This document shows positions 25,560 through 34,330 of a stretch of 64,000 nucleotides of DNA, one piece after another (positions within the stretch are counted from its first letter, which is position 1; every line of letters starts with the position of its first letter). Both the position numbers and the translations under genes were made by a program. The stretch covers positions 2,232,001 to 2,296,000 of the forward strand of contig NZ_CP076544.1 of the NCBI RefSeq assembly GCF_018885305.1, given 5' to 3'. The DNA is from Curtobacterium sp. L6-1 (GTDB taxonomy: Bacteria; Actinomycetota; Actinomycetes; Actinomycetales; Microbacteriaceae). The notes under the pieces were generated by a model. The model saw only the letters and a list, made by a program, of their open reading frames with translations. It was not told the DNA's origin and searched no databases.

Positions 25560-26828
25560 GTGCGAATCCTCGTCCTCGGTTCCGGTGCCCGCGAGCACGC
25601 GATCATCACGGCCCTCCTGGCAGAACAGGCCGGGCACGTCATCACGGCGGCTCCCGGGAACGCCGGCATCGCCGCCGACGTCGAGACGGTGTCGCTCGAC
25701 CCGACCAACGGCGCCCTCGTCGCCGAGTACGCGCTCGAGAACGACGTCGAGCTCGTCGTCGTGGGCCCGGAAGCGCCGCTCATCGCCGGCGTGGCCGACC
25801 CGCTCCGCACCCGCGGCATCCCGGTGTTCGGCCCGGGCAAGGCGGCCGCACAGCTCGAGGGCTCGAAGGCCTTCGCGAAGCGGATCATGGCAGAGGCCGG
25901 GGTGCCGACCGGCCGCCCGGTGTACGCCGGCACGGTGGACGAAGCAGTCGCAGCGCTCGACGACCTCGGCGCCCCGTACGTGGTCAAGGCCGACGGGCTC
26001 GCCGCGGGCAAGGGCGTCCTGGTCACCGAGGACCGCCAGGCAGCCGTCGACCACGCCTCGTACTGGCTGCAGCACGGACCCGTCGTGGTCGAGGAGTTCC
26101 TCGACGGCGAAGAGGTCTCGTTGTTCTTCCTCAGCGACGGGCACGACGTCCGTCCGCTCTCGCCCGCGCAGGACTACAAGCGCCTGTCCGACGGCGACCT
26201 CGGTCCGAACACCGGCGGGATGGGTGCGTACTCGCCGCTGCCGTGGCTCGACGAGCGCTGGGGCTCCGAGCAGGCGTTCGTCGACGAGGTCACCGACCTG
26301 GTCGCGCTCCCCACCGTCCGTCGCCTCGAGCACGAGGGCACGCCGTTCATCGGGCTGCTCTACTGCGGCCTGATCGTCACCGAGCAGGGCGTGCGGGTCA
26401 TCGAGTTCAACGCTCGCTTCGGCGACCCCGAGACGCAGGTGGTCCTCCCCCGCCTCGCGACGCCGCTGAGCAGCCTCCTGCTCGCGGCCTCCACCGGCCA
26501 GCTCGGCGCCGTGCCCCGACCGGAGTTCCGCGACCAGGCTGCCGTCACGGTCGTCCTGGCCAGCGAGGGCTACCCGGAGAACCCGGTGACCGGCCGCACC
26601 ATCACGGGGGTCGACGCCGCGAACGCCCGCGACGGCGTGGCCGTGCTGCACGCCGCCACCGGCGTCCTCGACGGGGACCTCGTCGCGACCGGCGGACGGG
26701 TGCTCAGCGTCGTCGCGACCGGGACGGACTTCACCCAGGCGCGTGACCGGGCGTACGCCGGGCTGCACGACATCGACTTGCCCGGCGGCCAGTTCCGCAC
26801 CGACATCGCCGCGAAGGTCGCCCGATGA
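25560..26828 (+). CDS. purD: Phosphoribosylamine-glycine ligase (GAR synthetase)
   Basis: ATP-grasp enzyme joining phosphoribosylamine and glycine in purine synthesis; 422 residues, the normal length. It opens with a Rossmann-like strand MRILVLGSGAREHAI and has GPEAPL near 79, YVVKADGLAAGKGV near 139, the HDVRPLSPAQDYKR region near 196 and the metal-binding EFNARFGDPETQ near 281. The GTG at 25560 follows TAGGGT (25548-25553) by 6 nt, so the message is probably leaderless. The stop overlaps the purC start in ATGA, coupling the two. Confidence 0.96.
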   Translation: MRILVLGSGAREHAIITALLAEQAGHVITAAPGNAGIAADVETVSLDPTNGALVAEYALENDVELVVVGPEAPLIAGVADPLRTRGIPVFGPGKAAAQLEGSKAFAKRIMAEAGVPTGRPVYAGTVDEAVAALDDLGAPYVVKADGLAAGKGVLVTEDRQAAVDHASYWLQHGPVVVEEFLDGEEVSLFFLSDGHDVRPLSPAQDYKRLSDGDLGPNTGGMGAYSPLPWLDERWGSEQAFVDEVTDLVALPTVRRLEHEGTPFIGLLYCGLIVTEQGVRVIEFNARFGDPETQVVLPRLATPLSSLLLAASTGQLGAVPRPEFRDQAAVTVVLASEGYPENPVTGRTITGVDAANARDGVAVLHAATGVLDGDLVATGGRVLSVVATGTDFTQARDRAYAGLHDIDLPGGQFRTDIAAKVAR

Positions 26829-27703
26829 GCGGCGCACCGGTCGTCGAGGGCTGGCGACACGTCTCCTCCGGCAAGGTCCGCGAGCTCTACGTGCCGGCGT
26901 CCACGGCGGACGTCGCCGGGGCCACCGAACTGCTGCTCGTCGCCTCCGACCGGGTCAGCGCGTACGACTTCGCACTCGAGCCGCCGATCCCGGGCAAGGG
27001 TGAGCTGCTCACCCGCCTGTCACGCTTCTGGTTCGAGCAGCTCGGGGACGTCCCGAACCACCTGCTCACGCCGAGCGGCACGACGACCCCGGTGCCGGAC
27101 GCCGTCGCAGCCCGCTCGATGCACGTCATGCCGCTGCGGATGTTCCCCGTCGAGTGCGTCGTCCGGGGCTACCTGGTCGGCAGCGGGTGGGCCGAGTACC
27201 AGGAGACCGGCAGTGTCTGCGGTGTCGAGCTGCCCGCCGGCCTGTCCGACGGCGACCGCCTGCCCGAGCCGATCTACACGCCTGCGTACAAGGCGCCGCA
27301 GGGCGAGCACGACGAGAACATCTCGTTCGAACGCACCGAGGAACTCGTCGGGGCAGCCGATGCGGCCTCACTCCGTGACCTCTCGCTCGCCGTGTACTCC
27401 GAGGCGGCGGCGATCGCCCTGCAGCGGGGCGTCGTGATCGCCGACACGAAGTTCGAGTTCGGTCGCGACGCCGACGGTCTCATCCGGATCGCGGACGAGG
27501 TGCTGACCAGCGACTCGAGCCGCTACTGGGACGCCGTCGCGTACGAGTCGGGGAACCGCACGGACTCGTTCGACAAGCAGATCGTGCGCGACTGGCTCAG
27601 CGCGCACTGGGACCGCACGGGGACGCCGCCGGTGCTGCCGGACGAGGTCGTCGAGCGGACGGCGGCGCGGTACCGGGAGCTGATCGAGCGCCTCGGCGCC
27701 TGA
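26825..27703 (+). CDS. purC: SAICAR synthetase
   Basis: Phosphoribosylaminoimidazole-succinocarboxamide synthase, which adds aspartate to CAIR; 292 residues. Visible family motifs are SSGKVRELY near 16-24, ASDRVSAYDF near 41-50, VVRGYLVGSGWAEYQ near 112, the APQGEHDENISFE segment near 155 and ADTKFEFGRD near 208. It resembles the longer yeast-like and actinobacterial PurC rather than the short Bacillus form. Co-translated with purD through a 4-nt overlap. Confidence 0.96.
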   Translation: MSGAPVVEGWRHVSSGKVRELYVPASTADVAGATELLLVASDRVSAYDFALEPPIPGKGELLTRLSRFWFEQLGDVPNHLLTPSGTTTPVPDAVAARSMHVMPLRMFPVECVVRGYLVGSGWAEYQETGSVCGVELPAGLSDGDRLPEPIYTPAYKAPQGEHDENISFERTEELVGAADAASLRDLSLAVYSEAAAIALQRGVVIADTKFEFGRDADGLIRIADEVLTSDSSRYWDAVAYESGNRTDSFDKQIVRDWLSAHWDRTGTPPVLPDEVVERTAARYRELIERLGA

Positions 27704-27743
27704 GTCGTCGGGCGGCGCGCGGCGGCGCGCGGCCGCGGCGTCG

Positions 27744-28946
27744 TCAGGCGTCGCGGGAGACCACGACGACCGTCAGGTCGTCGCCCGGGTCGTGCTCGAT
27801 CGCCCGACCGCGCACCCCCGCCAGGAACGACGGCAGGTCCGTCGCCTTCCGGTAGAGCGCCCCGAGACGGGAGAGCGACGCGAGGGTCGAGTCCCACAGC
27901 TCGAGCGCACCGTCGCTGACGAGGACGAGCGAGTCGCCGGGCTCGATCACGAGCTCCCCGGAGGCGCGCTCCATGCCGACGGGGTGCAGGCCGATCGGCA
28001 GGTCCACCGAGCGCAGCACCGACTCGGTCCCGTCGGCGTGCAGGTGCAGCACGAGCCCGTGTCCGGCGTCGACGAAGGACAACCGTCCGGTCGTCGTGTC
28101 GAGCCGGCCGTGGAACAGGGTGGCGAACGCCTCGGCGGCGCTCAGGTCCGGGGCGACCTGCTCCTCGAGCGCGGCGATGGCGGTCGACGGGTCCTGGTGG
28201 CACCGGGCGAGCAGGGCTCCGCGCATGCCGGCGGCGAGGAGTCCGGCCGCCATCCCCTTCCCCATCACGTCGGCGACGGTGAGGTCGACGGTGCCGTCCG
28301 CCACGCGCCAGTCGTGGAAGTCACCCGAGACGATGCCGTGCGGGATCGACGTCCCACCGATCGTCCACCCGGGGAGGTCGACCGTGCGCGGCTGCAGCCC
28401 GGAGAGCACGACCCGCAGCCGGTCGTCGTCGAGGCCGGTCGCGAGCTCGCGTTCGGCCCAGACGCCGAGTTCCTGGAGCAGGGCGACGTCCTCGGCATCG
28501 AGGGCACGGGGGCTCGGGTCGATCAGGCACAGCGTGCCGACCTTCGTCGCGTCCGCCCCGACGCGCAGCGGGACGCCGGCGTAGAACCGCACGTTCGGGT
28601 CCTGGTTGACCATCGGCAGGTCGGAGAAGCGTCGGTCGTCGCGGGCGTCCGGCACCACGACCGGCCCGTCCTGGTCGAGCGTCCGGCCGCAGAACGTGTC
28701 CTTGAGCGGCGTCGTGCCGGGGAACACGGCGTCCGACTGCTGGGACTTGTGGAAGAGCTGGTCGTCACCGGCGAGGTTGAGGAACGACCCGGCCACGCCG
28801 AAGGCCTCGCGGGCGATGCGGGTGATGCGTTCGAACCGCTCCTCGGGTCCGCCCTGGACGACGTCGAGGGCGGCGAGGAGTGCGGCACGCCGGGCAGCGT
28901 CGGGAGCGGAAGCGGGGACCGTCTGCTCGACGTGCTCGATGCTCAT
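27744..28946 (-). CDS. GAF-domain SpoIIE/RsbU-type serine phosphatase
   Basis: A 400-residue soluble PP2C-like phosphatase. An N-terminal GAF sensor domain covers about 25-170 (with FCGRTLDQDGPVVVPDARDD). The PPM/SpoIIE domain covers 190-400 with metal-binding GDFHDW near 215, VADVMGKGMAAG near 228, DAGHGL near 300, VSDGALE near 353 and DDLTVVVV at the end. Such enzymes usually dephosphorylate anti-sigma antagonists in partner-switching stress pathways, but no STAS or anti-sigma gene is adjacent, so its partner is encoded elsewhere. It converges on purC. Confidence 0.9.
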   Translation of the reverse strand: MSIEHVEQTVPASAPDAARRAALLAALDVVQGGPEERFERITRIAREAFGVAGSFLNLAGDDQLFHKSQQSDAVFPGTTPLKDTFCGRTLDQDGPVVVPDARDDRRFSDLPMVNQDPNVRFYAGVPLRVGADATKVGTLCLIDPSPRALDAEDVALLQELGVWAERELATGLDDDRLRVVLSGLQPRTVDLPGWTIGGTSIPHGIVSGDFHDWRVADGTVDLTVADVMGKGMAAGLLAAGMRGALLARCHQDPSTAIAALEEQVAPDLSAAEAFATLFHGRLDTTTGRLSFVDAGHGLVLHLHADGTESVLRSVDLPIGLHPVGMERASGELVIEPGDSLVLVSDGALELWDSTLASLSRLGALYRKATDLPSFLAGVRGRAIEHDPGDDLTVVVVSRDA

Positions 28947-29050
28947 GCCTCCACGCTAACGCGGATACCGGACACGCCCCCGCGGTGTTCCGAGAACGCA
29001 TGCCCCCAGTGGGCGGGTCATCGTCGGACACCGCCGCGTACCCTGGCGAG

Positions 29051-29371
29051 GTGCTCCACCGCGTCCTCCTCGCCCTCGCCCTCGCCGGTGCCGCGGCCGT
29101 CGTCCTGACGGGGTGCGGCGCCCAGAACCCGACCGGCCAGGTGTCCGTCACGGTGTCGCCGAACGCTGCCGACCACGCCTACCAGGTCAAGGTCTACCTG
29201 CCGAACGGCGAGCCGTCGGCCCGGCAGCAGGTCTACCCCGGCGACACGGCGGACTTCGCGGGCGTCCCGCTCGGGAAGGTCACGGTGCGCGCCGGTGACC
29301 TGTGCGCCGAACGCGCGACGGTCGAGGCGGACCGCGTCGCACGGGTGACGCTCACCACGGTCGGTTGCTGA
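29051..29371 (+). CDS. Small putative lipoprotein
   Basis: I do not recognise this 106-residue protein. A type II signal peptide MLHRVLLALALAGAAAVVLTG ends at lipobox LTGC (Cys22). The mature part looks like a single beta-sandwich domain with two further cysteines, GDLCAER and the terminal VGC. The GTG at 29051 follows TACCCT (29039-29044) by 6 nt, which sets this start and indicates a leaderless transcript. It stands alone and converges on the signal peptidase gene. Confidence 0.78.
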   Translation: MLHRVLLALALAGAAAVVLTGCGAQNPTGQVSVTVSPNAADHAYQVKVYLPNGEPSARQQVYPGDTADFAGVPLGKVTVRAGDLCAERATVEADRVARVTLTTVGC

Positions 29372-29394
29372 CGCCCGGAGGCCGACCAGGGCCG

Positions 29395-30009
29395 TCAGCG
29401 CGGGTCGGGCACCGCGTCCCACTCCTCGCCGTAGCGGGACAGCACCGACCACCGGTCGACCGGCCAGGTGATCACGAAGGCCCGCCCGACGACGTCGTCC
29501 ACCGGGACGTTGCCGTGGATGCGCGAGTCCGCCGAGTTGTAGCGGTTGTCACCCATCACCCACACCCGTCCTGCCGGCACCGTGATCGAGAAGTCCTCGC
29601 CCGAGACCCGCTTCACGTCGGCGGGCAGCCGCACGTAGGGCTCGTCGACCGCGTGCCCGTTGACAGACAGCCGGCCCTGCGCGTCGCAGCACTCGACGTG
29701 GTCGCCGGGCAGCCCGATCACCCGCTTGATGAGGTCGTCGCCCTGCCCCGGACCGAGCCAGGCGTTCGGGTCGCGGAAGACGACGACGTCCCCGCGCTCG
29801 AGCGACATGACCTTCGGGACGAGCTCGTTCACCAGGACCCGGTCCCCGACGAGCAGCGTGTCCTCCATCGACTCGGACGGGATGTAGAACGAGCGCACCA
29901 GGAACGCCTTCACCAGGAACGACGCGATGAGCGCCGCCACGACGATGACGACGAGGTCGCGCAGGAACCGTCGGGTCGACCCCCCGCGGGTCTGCTCTGT
30001 CTCACTCAA
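29395..30009 (-). CDS. lepB: Signal peptidase I
   Basis: Membrane-bound Sec signal peptidase of 204 residues, one N-terminal anchor (about 17-37). The catalytic serine is in YIPSESMEDTL near 44-54 and the general-base lysine in DDLIKRVIGLPGD near 92-104. The C-terminal box E motif GDNRYNSADSR is near 150. The start is a TTG at 30009 whose last two bases form part of the upstream gene's TGA stop; no ATG or GTG is available at the right place, so translation is likely coupled to the upstream membrane protein gene. Confidence 0.92.
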   Translation of the reverse strand: MSETEQTRGGSTRRFLRDLVVIVVAALIASFLVKAFLVRSFYIPSESMEDTLLVGDRVLVNELVPKVMSLERGDVVVFRDPNAWLGPGQGDDLIKRVIGLPGDHVECCDAQGRLSVNGHAVDEPYVRLPADVKRVSGEDFSITVPAGRVWVMGDNRYNSADSRIHGNVPVDDVVGRAFVITWPVDRWSVLSRYGEEWDAVPDPR

Positions 30010-30539
30010 TGGGTGGCCACGACCTTCACGACGGAGATGGCGAGCGCGACGGCGGCGAGGACGACGCCACCCCACAGCCCGAGGAACGACGGCTGCTTGC
30101 CGCGGAACCGCTGGAGGAAGACGCCCACCAGGCCGATGCGCACGACGAGGATGGCCACTGCGGCGATCTGCGCCCACTCGGCCGGCAGCCATCCGGCCCA
30201 GGCTGCGGCGTAGAGCACCGCCGGGATGAGCCCCGACGTCGCGATGGGGTTCGCGTTCCGGGTGATGACCGCGACCGACTCCCGGCGCGCAGCGTCGTCG
30301 CCGGTGTCGCCGATCGCGTGCGCGACGAGGTGCGACAGCACGTGCGCCAGGTAGGTGAGCACCGCCGTCGCGAGCACCGTCAGCACCGCCGCTCCGTGGT
30401 GGATCTGGTCGGGCGAGACCGCGATCGCGACCGCGAGCACGGTGATGTTGCCGTAGATGTACGACGACATCCGGTCGCGGACGTGCTCGACCGGCAGGTC
30501 CTGGGGTCGGGGACGGCGACCGCGGCGTTCAGGGGGCAT
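30006..30539 (-). CDS. Four-helix membrane protein upstream of lepB
   Basis: A 177-residue membrane protein of unknown function. A basic N terminus (MPPERRGRRPRPQDLPVEHV) is followed by helices near 29-44 and 52-75 (LTVLATAVLTYLAHVLSHLV), then 103-117, 124-142 and 152-172. The His-containing second helix (AHVLSHLVAHAIGD) recurs in actinobacterial homologues. Its stop codon overlaps the TTG start of lepB. A link to secretion is suggested by position only. Confidence 0.75.
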   Translation of the reverse strand: MPPERRGRRPRPQDLPVEHVRDRMSSYIYGNITVLAVAIAVSPDQIHHGAAVLTVLATAVLTYLAHVLSHLVAHAIGDTGDDAARRESVAVITRNANPIATSGLIPAVLYAAAWAGWLPAEWAQIAAVAILVVRIGLVGVFLQRFRGKQPSFLGLWGGVVLAAVALAISVVKVVATH

Positions 30540-30645
30540 CGGTCCATCTTGGCCCGTCCGCGGGCCGCCGGGCTGACCGGCCACCGGGTGTGATGCCAAG
30601 GTGGACAGGACCGCGCACCGCAGCGCGGTCGGGACGGAGGCCCGG

Positions 30646-31425
30646 ATGACGACCCACAGACCGCTCGCCCTGGTGACCGGGGTCGGCCGCCGCGCCGGCA
30701 TCGGCGCGGCCATCGCGACGCGACTCGCGTCGGACGGGTGGGACCTGGCCCTGAGCTGGTGGGGGCCGTACGACGAGCGGGTGTACGGCGCCGCCGATCC
30801 GGAGGGGGTGGACGCGGTCGTGGTGGAGTGCCGGGCGGCGGGTGCTGCCGTGACGCGCCTCCCGGTCGACCTGGCCGACGCGACGCAGGCGGCCGCGCTC
30901 GTCGAGCGCGCCGAGGCGGAGGCGGGTACCGCGGTGGCCGCGGTCGTGTTCTCGCACTGCGAGTCGGTGGACTCGGACTTCGCGTCGACCACCGTCGAGT
31001 CGTTCGACCAGCACCTGGCCGTGAACGTGCGGGCGCCGTTCCTCATCGTGCAGGCGTACGCCCGGCGACTCCGGGACGGGGCGGACGCACCGCTCGACCG
31101 TCGGCGGATCGTCGCGCTCACGAGCGACCACGTCGGGTACAACCTGCCGTACGGGACGAGCAAGGGCGCCCTGGACCGGTTGATCGTCGGCGCGGCGATC
31201 GAGCTCGGTGACGTGCAGGTCAGTGCGAACGCGATCAACCCCGGGCCGAACGACACCGGGTGGATCACCGACGACCTCCGGCAGGCCCTGGTCGAGCAGA
31301 CGCCGCTCGGGCGGGTGTCGACGCCCCGGGACACGGCCGCGCTCGTGGGGTTCCTGTGCGGGCCGGACGGCGGGTGGGTGAACGGGCAACTGCTCAAGAC
31401 CGACGGCGGCTTCAGCGCGAAGTGA
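30646..31425 (+). CDS. Short-chain dehydrogenase/reductase
   Basis: A 259-residue classical SDR. The cofactor motif is TGVGRRAGIGAAIA near 11-24, and an NVRAPF strand lies near 127. The catalytic Ser is in VALTSDHVGYN, and Tyr/Lys in YGTSK near 166-170. The enoyl-reductase or FabG-like shape with GWVNGQLLKTDGGF at the end is typical. Substrate unknown. The ATG at 30646 is preceded by GGGACGGAGG. It lies between the lepB pair (divergent) and a VOC dioxygenase (same strand, 64-bp gap). Confidence 0.88.
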   Translation: MTTHRPLALVTGVGRRAGIGAAIATRLASDGWDLALSWWGPYDERVYGAADPEGVDAVVVECRAAGAAVTRLPVDLADATQAAALVERAEAEAGTAVAAVVFSHCESVDSDFASTTVESFDQHLAVNVRAPFLIVQAYARRLRDGADAPLDRRRIVALTSDHVGYNLPYGTSKGALDRLIVGAAIELGDVQVSANAINPGPNDTGWITDDLRQALVEQTPLGRVSTPRDTAALVGFLCGPDGGWVNGQLLKTDGGFSAK

Positions 31426-31453
31426 CGGCCGGTCTGGCCCATGACCATGTTTG

Positions 31454-31467
31454 GTTGACGCGTCAAC
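31454..31467. promoter_or_regulatory. Perfect 14-bp palindrome GTTGACGCGTCAAC before VOC gene
   Basis: The palindrome lies 22 bp upstream of the ATG at 31490. Its TTGACG could also be a -35 box with CACACT 17 bp on as -10. This placement fits a repressor site for the dioxygenase gene. No regulator gene lies beside it. Confidence 0.6.
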
Positions 31468-31489
31468 AAAGTGGGCGCACACTGAGGGG

Positions 31490-32512
31490 ATGAACTCGCA
31501 GGACCTCCTCGCCGCGGACACCGGGATGGGCGCCGTGACGCTCCGGGTCGCCGACCTCGACGCCGTCACCGCGTTCTACCGGGACGGCGTCCGGCTGACG
31601 GTCCTGGCGCAGGAGGGTGGCCGGGTGGTCCTCGGTCGGCCGTCCGCAGGAGCTGCGGTCGCTGGTGCCGGTGCCGGTGCCGGTGCCGGTGCCGGTGCCA
31701 CCGTCGCCGGCGCTCCTCTCCCCGGTGCTCGCGTCGCCGACTCCCCCGTCGCCGGCGCTCCCGTCGCCGACGCCCGGGCGGCCACGGGGCTCACCGTGCC
31801 GATCCTGGTCCTCGAGCACGAGCCGGCCCTCCGGAACGCCGGACCGGGGCAGGCAGGTCTGTTCCACACCGCGATCCTGTTCGACGACCGTTCCGACCTG
31901 GCCGCCGCCCTGTACTCCGTCGCCACGCGCTACCCGCGGTCGTTCACCGGCAGCGCCGACCACCTGGTCAGCAACGCGTTCTACTTCACGGACCCGGAGG
32001 GCAACGGCGTCGAGCTGTACTGGGACCGCGACCGCACCGAGTGGTCGTGGACGCACGGGTCGATCGACATGGACACCGTGTACATCGACCCGAACGCGTT
32101 CCTGCAGGAGCACCTCACCGCGGAGGCCGTCGAGCGCGCCGACACCCGGCCCGGCCGCGTCGGCCACGTCCACCTGTCGGTCGGCGACGTGGCCTCGGCG
32201 AAGGCGTTCTACGTCGACACGCTCGGCTTCGCGACCACCGCGGCGATGGGCGGCCAGGCACTGTTCGTCAGCGCCGGCGGGTACCACCACCACATGGCGA
32301 TGAACACGTGGAACTCCCGCGGAGCGGGGCGACGGCAGCAGGCGCTCGGACTCGGGCTGGTCCGGATCGAGGTCCCGGCCGCCGACGACCTCGGCGCCCT
32401 GACCGCCCGGATGCGCGATGCGGGCGTGCAGACCACTGACGACGGTCGCACGGTCGCGTTCGAGGACCCGTGGGCCAACCGCATCGAGGTGACGACCGCC
32501 GGTCGCGGGTGA
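31490..32512 (+). CDS. VOC-family extradiol dioxygenase-like protein (CatE-like)
   Basis: A 340-residue protein of two vicinal-oxygen-chelate modules, resembling catechol 2,3-dioxygenase CatE. First module: VTLRVADLDAVTAFYRDG near 15, LFHTAILF near 124, GNGVELYWDRDR near 172. Second module: GHVHLSVGDVASAKAFYVD near 224, GYHHHMAMNTW near 264 and RIEVTT at the end. The metal-ligand His and Glu residues are present. An Ala/Gly/Pro-rich insert at about 55-100, partly a GGTGCC microsatellite, interrupts the first module and is absent from typical CatE. GAGGGG precedes the ATG. Confidence 0.87.
   Translation: MNSQDLLAADTGMGAVTLRVADLDAVTAFYRDGVRLTVLAQEGGRVVLGRPSAGAAVAGAGAGAGAGAGATVAGAPLPGARVADSPVAGAPVADARAATGLTVPILVLEHEPALRNAGPGQAGLFHTAILFDDRSDLAAALYSVATRYPRSFTGSADHLVSNAFYFTDPEGNGVELYWDRDRTEWSWTHGSIDMDTVYIDPNAFLQEHLTAEAVERADTRPGRVGHVHLSVGDVASAKAFYVDTLGFATTAAMGGQALFVSAGGYHHHMAMNTWNSRGAGRRQQALGLGLVRIEVPAADDLGALTARMRDAGVQTTDDGRTVAFEDPWANRIEVTTAGRG
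31664..31699 (+). repeat. GGTGCC hexanucleotide microsatellite, six copies
   Basis: Six perfect GGTGCC units encode alternating Gly-Ala inside the VOC dioxygenase. They are followed by degenerate GTCGCCGGCGCTCC units up to about 31780. Confidence 0.92.
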
Positions 32513-32564
32513 CGTGTCGGAAGTGACGACCGCCGGTCGCGGGTGACGTGTCGGGCGCTCGCCG

Positions 32565-32579
32565 CGCCTCCCGGCCGGG
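32565..32579. repeat. GCGCCTCCCGGCCGGG intergenic element, copy 5
   Basis: A variant of the recurring word, between the convergent VOC gene and the permease gene of the peptide locus. Just before it a 26-bp stretch (GTGACGACCGCCGGTCGCGG) is duplicated at 32491 and 32524. Confidence 0.45.
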
Positions 32580-32648
32580 CGCGCGGTCGTGAGCTCGGAG
32601 ACGGTCGCCGGAGCGACAGCAGTGCGGGGTCGTCCGTCATCCGCCCGG

Positions 32649-33737
32649 TCACCGGGTGCGGAAGTAGCGGTGCAATGCACGCTCCCGGACGAGCGGCACC
32701 GCGGCTGCACCTCCCGTGACCGCGCCGACGAGTCCGAGCACGCAGAGGACCGTGCCGTCCGCGACGATCGGCAGCCCGTCCCCGGGCGGGAGACCACGGA
32801 CGAGCACGACGGACACGGCGAGCGCCAGGGCCGCGGCGACCGCACCCCACGCGAGGTGCTGGACGGCGATGCCGAGTGCCTGCGCCGCCACACGGACCCC
32901 GACGTGACGGTCCGAGGCGATCGACAGCCGTCGACGCAGGACCGCAGCGCACCCGACGACGAGACCGAGGGCGAGCGCCACCGACTCGAGCAGGCCGGGG
33001 GCCGGCGGGTCACTCGGGAGGAACGCGGTCCCGGAGCGGGGGTTCAGCTGGCCGAGCGTCGACCGCTCGCCGTCCTCTGACCCGGTCGCTGTGAGCAGTG
33101 TCCGCCGGAGCGCGCTGACGGCGGTCTCGTCCTGGGGCCAGACGGTCGCCCAGCACGCGTCGAAGGGCGCACCGTCGTCGACGGTCGGAGCCAGGACCGC
33201 GTACGACAGCTCGGGGTCGCGGCCGTCGTCCGGGTAGGCGTAGACCCCCGCGACCGGCACCGGACCGTCCGGTGTCGCGATCTGCTGCCCCGGACCGACG
33301 CCGAGGACCTCGGCCACCTCGGGGGCGACGAGGACACCCGTGGCACCGGTGGTCCCCGCGACGCCGAACAGCGCGGTCGCTCCACCGGTCACCTCGTACG
33401 TCGGGATCGACGTCCCCGGGAGCGCCGCGACGACCATGCCGTCCTCGGTCTTCCGGAAGGCGCCGGCTGCCAGGACGTCCGGCTCGTCGGCCAGCGCCGC
33501 GCACGCCCGCCCGTCGATCCGTCCGGCCGCGGTGAACACCTGCGTGGCGGCACCGGACGCCACCCATCGCGCTGCGGCGCGGACGTCATCCGCCACGGCG
33601 ACGGTCCGGACGCCGACGACCCCCGCGACCAGCACCGCCAGGACCCCGGCGCAGACGACCGCCGCACCCGCGCCCGAGGCGATGTCCCGCCAGGCCTCAC
33701 GGAGGACCTCCGTCGTCCGCATGCCGGGCCGTCTCAC
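32649..33737 (-). CDS. FtsX/MacB-like ABC transporter permease of the peptide locus
   Basis: Last gene of the eight-gene locus. A 362-residue membrane protein with the one-plus-three helix layout of MacB/FtsX permeases. The N-terminal helix is at about 24-47 (AAVVCAGVLAVLVAGVVGVR). A roughly 200-residue extracytoplasmic domain follows, with helices near 264-283, 303-325 and 331-352 and a basic tail. The GTG at 33737 overlaps the ATPase stop in GTGA; an ATG 15 bases downstream (33722) is an alternative. It presumably pairs with the ATPase and anchored adaptor upstream to export or respond to the small secreted peptides. Confidence 0.82.
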   Translation of the reverse strand: MRRPGMRTTEVLREAWRDIASGAGAAVVCAGVLAVLVAGVVGVRTVAVADDVRAAARWVASGAATQVFTAAGRIDGRACAALADEPDVLAAGAFRKTEDGMVVAALPGTSIPTYEVTGGATALFGVAGTTGATGVLVAPEVAEVLGVGPGQQIATPDGPVPVAGVYAYPDDGRDPELSYAVLAPTVDDGAPFDACWATVWPQDETAVSALRRTLLTATGSEDGERSTLGQLNPRSGTAFLPSDPPAPGLLESVALALGLVVGCAAVLRRRLSIASDRHVGVRVAAQALGIAVQHLAWGAVAAALALAVSVVLVRGLPPGDGLPIVADGTVLCVLGLVGAVTGGAAAVPLVRERALHRYFRTR

Positions 33738-34330
33738 CGGAAGGCCCCGAGGTCGAGGACTGCTCCACACGCAGCCCGTGTGGCGTCGTCGTGCGTCGCG
33801 ACGACGACGGTGGTGCCGGCCGCTGTGAGCTCGGCGATCACGTCGTTCACCTCGGCCGCGGTCGTCCGGTCGAGTTGCGCGGTGGGTTCGTCGACGAGCA
33901 TCAGGGTCGGGTCCGTGGCGACACCCCGTGCGAGCATCAGCCGCTGCGCCTCGCCGCCCGAGAGCTCGCGGAACCGCGCAGTGGCCCGCGCCGCCAGACC
34001 GAAGCGCTCGAGGACGACCATCGCCCGGTGCTCGGCCGCACGTCGACGCATCCCGCGGGCGAGCAACGGCAGGGTCACGTGGTCGAGCGCGGTTCGACGC
34101 GCCACCCCGTGCGGGTTCTGGAACACCCACAGCACGGCGGCGTCGTCGGGCAGTTCCACCCGTCCGGCCGTCGGGGTGGTCATCCGGGCGAGGATCGCGA
34201 GCAGCGTCGACTTCCCGGACCCGCTCGGGCCGACCAACGCCGTCACGGTGCCCTCGTCGAAGGTCCGGTCGACGTCGCGGAACAGTTCGGTGCCGTTCGG
34301 CCAGCGGTGCCCGACACCACGGAGACTCAC
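33734..34330 (-). CDS. ABC transporter ATPase of the peptide locus
   Basis: A 198-residue ATP-binding subunit, compact like LolD/MacB-type ATPases. Walker A GPSGSGKST is near 34-42, a Q-loop in WVFQNPHG near 74, signature LSGGEAQR near 124, Walker B LMLVDEPTAQLD near 144-155 and the switch His in VATHDD near 177. The GTG at 34330 overlaps the adaptor stop codon in GTGA, and its own stop overlaps the permease start the same way, so the three are co-translated. Confidence 0.93.
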   Translation of the reverse strand: MSLRGVGHRWPNGTELFRDVDRTFDEGTVTALVGPSGSGKSTLLAILARMTTPTAGRVELPDDAAVLWVFQNPHGVARRTALDHVTLPLLARGMRRRAAEHRAMVVLERFGLAARATARFRELSGGEAQRLMLARGVATDPTLMLVDEPTAQLDRTTAAEVNDVIAELTAAGTTVVVATHDDATRAACGAVLDLGAFR

